This document shows, piece after piece, positions 58,321 through 64,000 of a stretch of 64,000 nt of DNA; the stretch's first letter is position 1, and each line of letters opens with the position of its first letter. The stretch lies in contig NC_049989.1 of assembly GCF_000003815.2 (NCBI RefSeq), positions 12,290,434 through 12,354,433 on the forward strand. The letters are read 5' to 3'. The DNA comes from Branchiostoma floridae (Eukaryota > Chordata > Leptocardii > Amphioxiformes > Branchiostomatidae). A program made the translations under genes and the position numbers. The notes beneath the pieces are model-generated. The model was not told where the DNA came from. It worked only from the letters and a program-made list of their open reading frames with translations, and did not search any database.

Positions 58321-58962
58321 AACACCATGTACACCGAGGAACAGGCGGGTCATTAACGTTATTATCATATCAAAGGACTGTGTATTAGGCTCCAACATCT
58401 CCAACCAGGACCTACTAGAAGCTAACGAGAAGGCCGTGGCCTGGCTGCAGTACTGGCACGGAACGATATGATGATGATCATATAGCCTACCCAAACTTGC
58501 AAACTCCTGTATGACACTATACGTGTGAATTCCTTTGTCGAATTTCTGAAAATTCACATTTGGTACATACATTTGTAAGGAGATTACAGATTGCATTTTG
58601 AAACCAAAATTTCCACAGAAAATATTCGAAACATTGTAGTCTTTGGCTCATCATGGAACATCAATGTTAACAGAAGGAGCCATTCCCCCCCTTCTTGCAG
58701 TCTGTACTTATTCCCTCTGCTTTGGCACGCCGGGCCGCCTGGAATCTTTGTGTTACGGCGTCATAATGAACGTGGAACGGGGCCTTCTGATTGGTCCGCG
58801 GCCCCTGGCTATATGATAATACAATAAAGATTAATTGAAATAAATGCTTACAATTAGTTCTTGCTATATTCTTATACCAAGGAAGGCAACCACAACATAA
58901 CTTAGACCACACAAGTTACTATCGAACAGCCTATAAAATGTAATTGATATAAGGACTGAAAC

Positions 58963-59214
58963 CTAAAGGTGCGCTCCCACCGCACTTGTGTCAAACTTGT
59001 TCCACTGCGGGTCGAAAGAAGTCAACCAATTTCGGAGATAAAGAACGAGTTTTCTTTGCATTTGTGTATTTCGTCGTCTTCTAAGTCATACTTTTACATA
59101 TTACGCAATATATAAATTATAAAAAAATCGGAGAAAATACCAAATCAGTGACGCAGTGAACGAACCCCGCAGTGACGCAAGCTTGACACAAGTGCGGTGG
59201 GAGCGCATCTTTAG
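58963..59214. mobile_element. 252-bp MITE with 32-bp inverted ends
   Basis: The ends begin CTAAAGGTGCGCTCCCACCG and pair with 59183-59214 with one mismatch in 32. The body shares AAGAACGAGTTTTCTT and CGCAATATATAAAT with the copy at 59519. Confidence 0.75.
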
Positions 59215-59518
59215 TGACCTATAGTATTGGTAAGCCCAGTGCTTAACAGTAAAACCTCTCACATTCTTATTCACAACGTTGTACAAAGCGTGCAATTGCG
59301 TTCATTTGTTGTCGTACCCGCGACGTTCCTAACTGTAATTACAGCGGTTAGGTTATGTGAGGGTTTAGTCTGAGAACAAAAGACGTGTTTGTTTGAGACT
59401 CTAGAGCTCGAGGGGCGGTACATGTAACATTACAGTACACTTTCACTGTGATCGACATTACTACAGAAGTTTACATGTCCTGCGTTCGGTTCTAACTAAG
59501 TTAAGAGTAAATGTGCTT

Positions 59519-59760
59519 TCTCGCTGCAGTTGCGTAAAGCTTGCGTCAATGTGGGGTTCAAATAATACTCAACGAATCTCAACGATAAAGAACGAGTTTT
59601 CTTACTTTTGGTGTATTTCGTCGTCCTCTAAGTCATACTTTTACGTATTGCGCAATATATAAATCATTAAAAAATGGAGAAAATAACAAAACAGTAACGC
59701 AGTGATCGAACCCCGCAGTGACGCAAGCTTGACGCCATCGCGATAAGAGTGCATCTTAAG
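59519..59760. mobile_element. Diverged copy of the 58963 MITE
   Basis: Same body (AAGAACGAGTTTTCTTAC, GTATTTCGTCGTCCTCTAAG, CGAACCCCGCAGTGACGCAA) in the same orientation as the neighbour. The inverted ends are badly decayed. Confidence 0.65.
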
Positions 59761-60816
59761 GCCATGTTGATTTGATCATATTGATGACATCCTATAGGAA
59801 CCTCAAAACTTATGCGAGCGTGAGAATAAAAAAAATTGACCATAAAAAAGGTGCCTTCATTCTAGTGACCAGTGGCCAGCTGACTCCCTTTGTCCGGCAA
59901 TGCTCCTTAGCCAGCTTTGGTACTATCTTATGCCACTGGTAAATCTGCCTGGAGATTACAACTAGACGGCAATTGTGCTGCGACCTCGTTGCGACTTGAG
60001 TTGGATTTATCATGCAAAAAGTAACAGTACAGTAGTGTAACTGAAAAGACGATAAAACACACAAAGCGTTTAAAAGCATCGTTTTTATTATTGAATTTCG
60101 TTGAGCGATCTGTCATATTTGAGGTCGTAGCGATGTCGCCTCCCGAGTGGAATGGAGTGCCGCCGCAGTCTCGTCCTGTCATTATACCCTTAAGCAGTCA
60201 TTAACGATTCGCCCCCGTTTTCCCACGACCTAACCCAAGGATTATATCAATAATCGTCATACCAGATACCTGGACAGACAGGGGTCGTCCACTTCAAAGG
60301 GAGGAATGCAGGGTTATGCCTTTAGGGGCCATTAAAGTATTTATCGACCCTTCAGGCCACCTGTTGGCTACGTGTAGTACTGCACGTATTTGCCCCGTAC
60401 AAGACGTACATATGACACAAGATCTGAAAACATTTGAGTAACAAACAACAAGTTCGGTTCTATTTTGTTCCCCGCCACTCCAACCCAACCAAGGATGGTT
60501 TTAACCGGACTAGGTGCGGTATGACCTGAAGTACCCTCCGGCAATAGACAAGCGTTTCACGGACTTACAACGGATGTTATTATAGTCAAAACCATAACTC
60601 AATCGTCTGCATGAGTTCACTCTATCCCTCAAAAACCTGTTTTCGGCCAAGTTGCCTGCGTTTCGGTGCCACGGTATGTCTTCGTGCGTAGCTAGTAAGA
60701 TAATTTTCACCAGGTTAAAAACTGCCTAGGGGCATCTGCCTTGGCCTTGTGGTCTCGCAGTGACTCAGAGCTCGCCATAGCTTATCTGTAACTGACGTAC
60801 ATAAAGTAAGCACAAT

Positions 60817-63800
60817 ATGCCGACTTGTTTCTACAACGCATTGCGGATATCCGGTGGCATCATGTGTGCAATGGGTTTCATCATTATCTGCGTACAGACT
60901 CTCTCCGAGTGTCGCGACAAACACTTCTGCGGGAAAGATCGTCCCCCATACGCGGGGATAGCCTTCCTCCTACTCGGTGTCATCGCCATCGTCAGCGGCT
61001 TCGTCTTGCTGTGGTGCCGGGGGAAGAAGGAGCACGAACTGCAGATCGAGGATAAGGTCGAGCCGAAGGTCCACTACACGAGGGCGTCACCTGGCTACAA
61101 CACGGAGTCAGCGCGTCAGTCCGTTGACACCACTCCCTGTAACACCCCCGACTTCCTGTCACGTGGAGGGACGCTGGACGCTAAGATACTGTGCGAAAAG
61201 CTGGACTGTGTAGCCATGGAACGGGCCTGTAGGAATGATGGTAGGTAAAGCCGTGTTCACAACTACGTATATATTCAGGTCCGTATGAGTTCCGTATGGA
61301 GTTCTTGGCCTCTACCAGCGGGCTCCACAGGTTGCTAGAAAAAGAGGAGAAATTGAAGAAATATAGACACATAACATGCCAGAGGAGTTAGCTGTCCGAT
61401 GAGTATGGTTTGCGACCAGCCAACTCGTCTGGCATGCTATCTGGCTATATATGTCCATTTTCTATTATTTTCCCAGCGACCTGTGGAGCCTGGTAGAGGC
61501 TAAGACTTCCATACGGACATCATACGGACTTGAATATATACGAAAGTGTGAACCCACCCTAACGCACTTTTCTGTATCAGAACTGTTGTACAGTAATGTT
61601 GTACCAGACCTATATCTGTTTTTGTAGAAACCTTGTTTTATAACGAAATATTTAGTTCAACCGTCAAGAACGGTATGTTCTTATACTTAGTGTAAATGTT
61701 ATGAATTATTGCACTCGATATGTATTTTGCATTTCTCTCCCAAGACCAGCCCTTTGTACTAGCCACAGCTAGTTGGGCAACCTTAGCTGCCTGGAATGTC
61801 AGCCAAACAAATAAACAAATTAACAAACATTAGTCGTAGGTAGTCATTTTGATGTCTCAAATCTTTTTAAGAACGTACCACCGAGAAAACATTGAAACAT
61901 CCTTTTTTTTCATAGCAAGACAGCTGAAGTTCGTACGACAAGTGATCTTAAAAATGCGTACAACGTTTGCTATTGTACGACGATCGAACGACGAGTGGAC
62001 CCCCTTTTTTTATTTTGTGCGTATATTCAAGTGCGTATGAGTTGCGTATTGGCAATTTTTGGCTTGGACAAAAATGTGCGTTAAGAAGTTATTTTTAAAT
62101 TTGATTCATGCATTGGACAGTCTGCTTATCAAACCGAAAAATTAGATTTTTTCGGCCGCAAACTTAACCTATGGCAAAAATGCTAATACTCAAACGCGCA
62201 CTTTATATACGCAAAAAATGTGAAGGATGCCATAGCACCATCTCAGCGGTCTATATTTCTGACTTATTAAAAGTCCCTGAGGTTAAATAGACCACATCTA
62301 ACATGTGCCCTAACAGAAGGCCCCTACCCTATTGCAGGTTGTTCAACCGAGGTTGACCGTCCACACCTGTCCTTGGGTCCGTCCGGACAACAACACACCC
62401 CGCTCCTATCGCCACCCCACCCGCCAGGCGACATGGACTCTCTCCGCAAAATACGCCAGGACTATGCCGTCCTCGACGAGACTTCAAGACGTCTTCCCCG
62501 TACACCGTCCGTGTCTTCAAACGTCTCCAAGAAACTATTGGGAACCGCCAGATCGTCAAGAAGATCGTCTTTGTCTGGAAGTCAGAGGTACTGCCATTCC
62601 CTGGTGCCGTATTCGGGGAGTTCGGAATCTTTGTACAGTGAGGATGAAGACTTAAGTGAGCAGACAACATTGCTCACACGTGACAGTAGTAAGCTTGAGC
62701 TTAACACAGCAGATATTTACACCGAAGAAAACAGTCGCCGCGGGTACTTCTTTTTTCCAGCTGCAAGGAAGGAACCACGACGAGACACATGGGGGAACCG
62801 GGGAACGTTCAAGCGGACTCCAGCGTTCTACAACCGCTGGGAACAGTCAGAACTCAGTCCACAACTCGTGCAACTATATTCGTCAGCGGAGGATATTCCC
62901 AGCTCTTTACAAGCAAAACCACAGGCCGATAGATACAACAGGGCCCACGAAAAACCTACACAAAACAACTGGCTTTCTCGGAACACCACTTGGTCTACGT
63001 GTACGTTTTACGAACAATTAGATACTTTATGTGACTATGAAACGCCCCTGAACCGAACTCGTCGTGAACAGGACTGTAAGTGTGACGACTGTAGTAGTAG
63101 AATCAGCCGCAGCCAAACGACAGTGGTGGAAAATGACGGCTATTCTACTGACGAAGAGGGTTCTGAATTTGGGGACAGCGAAGCTGAAATAAGACTGGCG
63201 TCCCCCGCGAGGTCAATAACTGAGAGACCGAAGACGCCATTTGTGGGACGAGCACAGCACAGGTGGTTTTTCTCTTCGGATGAGGAAATCGTACCGTCAG
63301 GCAAGTCCACACCTGACCATGGTCTTCCAAGTAACCGTAACACCAACAGCTATGCGCATGAAGACTTACAAAGCGGGAGAAATAAAATGGTGACAACCAA
63401 AATGACAAGCGGTGAAAGTCATCAAAATGTGGACGAACTGTCTCAGCGAACCCGGTCCAATTCAAAGGTTTCTCGCTCACCAAGTAAACGTAACAGCTCT
63501 ACGAATGAAGACTTACCAAGCGGGAGAAACAAAATGGTGGCAACCAAAATGACAAGCGGTGAAAGTTACCAAAATGTGGACGAACTGTCTCAACGAACCC
63601 GGTCAAAGTCAATGGTTTCTCGCTTAATGAGTAACCGTAACGCCAACAGATCTTCGCCCGCAGACTTAGCAAACAGAAGAAACAAAATGGTGGCAACCAA
63701 AACGACTGACCTCGAAGATAACCAAAATGTGGACGAACTATCTCAACGAACCCGGTCCTATTCCATGGGTACCCCAAAGGTATCTCGCTCACGACGAACC

Positions 63801-64000
63801 GAGAAACAACAAATGGACCGGGAAACAACATTCGCTTTGCAACGGAAACGGTCGCGATCTTTGGATCCAAAACAGACGAAGTATGATTCTATGCCAGCTA
63901 AAAGTAAACAAACTCGACCAAGGGAAAAACCAGGGGCCCCTAATCATCTTGTACGGCAGAGTAGTATGAGGGTATCCTCAACTGAAGAACACTCAAACAG
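60817..64000 (+). CDS. Two-pass membrane protein, paralogue B, with long repeat-bearing tail; runs off the window
   Basis: Exon 1 is 60817-61240 (GATG|GTAGGT donor). Exon 2 starts at 62338 after CCCTATTGCAG and stays open in phase to the last base of the window, so at least 695 residues are encoded. Membrane segments lie at about 9-27 and 46-67, with a loop ECRDKHFCGKDRPP between them. Residues 85-99 (KVHYTRASPGYNTES) match paralogue A. The exon 2 tail is rich in Ser, Arg, Gln and Asn, has acidic patches (SEDEDLSEQ) and a CKCDDC motif. Three diverged copies of a 49-55-residue repeat follow, each with RNKMV and NVDELSQRTRS. No enzyme domain is recognised. The tail could be a scaffold or signalling region (inference). 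Confidence 0.75.
61253..61556. mobile_element. Long-TIR MITE (CTCTACCAGGCTCCAC family), copy 2
   Basis: About 80-bp inverted arms run from GTGTTCACAACTACG on the left to the complement of GGGTTCACACTTTCG on the right. It lies in the intron of paralogue B, 12 bases after the donor. No coding content. Confidence 0.75.
62338..64000 (+). CDS. Open exon 2 of paralogue B (incomplete at window end)
   Basis: There is no stop in 1663 bases in the phase set by exon 1, which is highly unlikely by chance in about 45 percent GC DNA. Codons encode a low-complexity polar tail; CKCDDC lies near 63080 and the 150-base repeats span 63330-63794. The stop codon lies beyond the window. Confidence 0.75.
63330..63794 (+). 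repeat. Three coding tandem repeats of about 150 bp
   Basis: Unit starts are at 63330, 63483 and 63630, of 51, 49 and about 55 codons. Conserved cores are S(N/K)RN at the start, GRNKMV or RRNKMV in the middle, and QNVDELSQRTRS near the end. Unit lengths are multiples of three, so the frame is kept, as expected for repeats growing inside a real coding exon. Confidence 0.8.

Overview
The window reads as animal nuclear DNA. It has spliced genes with GT-AG introns, tRNA-derived SINEs, LINE fragments, many small inverted-repeat elements and four assembly gaps. The mix suggests a marine invertebrate deuterostome, and amphioxus (Branchiostoma) is my best guess from general knowledge; this was not checked against a database.

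The central gene is a type I iterative polyketide synthase on the + strand (9130-30223). I join four exons: 9130-9235, 22626-29443, 29632-29716 and 29979-30223. They give a predicted 2417-residue protein with the order KS-AT-DH-(degenerate MT)-ER-KR-ACP and no thioesterase. The first beta strand of the ketosynthase (PIAVVGIG) lies in a small exon 13.4 kb upstream of the rest of the enzyme. A second copy of that exon and its flanks lies at 1432-1525.

The 13.4-kb first intron holds a CR1/L2-like LINE cut in two by a 6.5-kb insert with terminal inverted repeats, plus a tRNA-derived SINE. Converging on the synthase is a complete six-exon cytosolic sulfotransferase gene on the - strand (32376-39556, 292 residues). 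Its introns are full of repeats, including a 2.55-kb inverted-repeat element with runs of C and G at its ends.

The right third (42.9-64 kb) holds three genes for small two-pass membrane proteins with long cytosolic tails, at 42927-46998, 55903 to a gap at 56722, and 60817 to beyond the window end. The last two are clear paralogues that share an HYTRxSPxYNT motif. The last gene has a long open second exon (62338-64000) with three roughly 50-residue repeats. Between these genes lie MITE-like elements, a TTAA-flanked palindromic element, a LINE remnant and tandem duplications.

Functional reading: the synthase probably builds a reduced polyketide. The neighbouring sulfotransferase could act on such a product, but that link rests only on adjacency.
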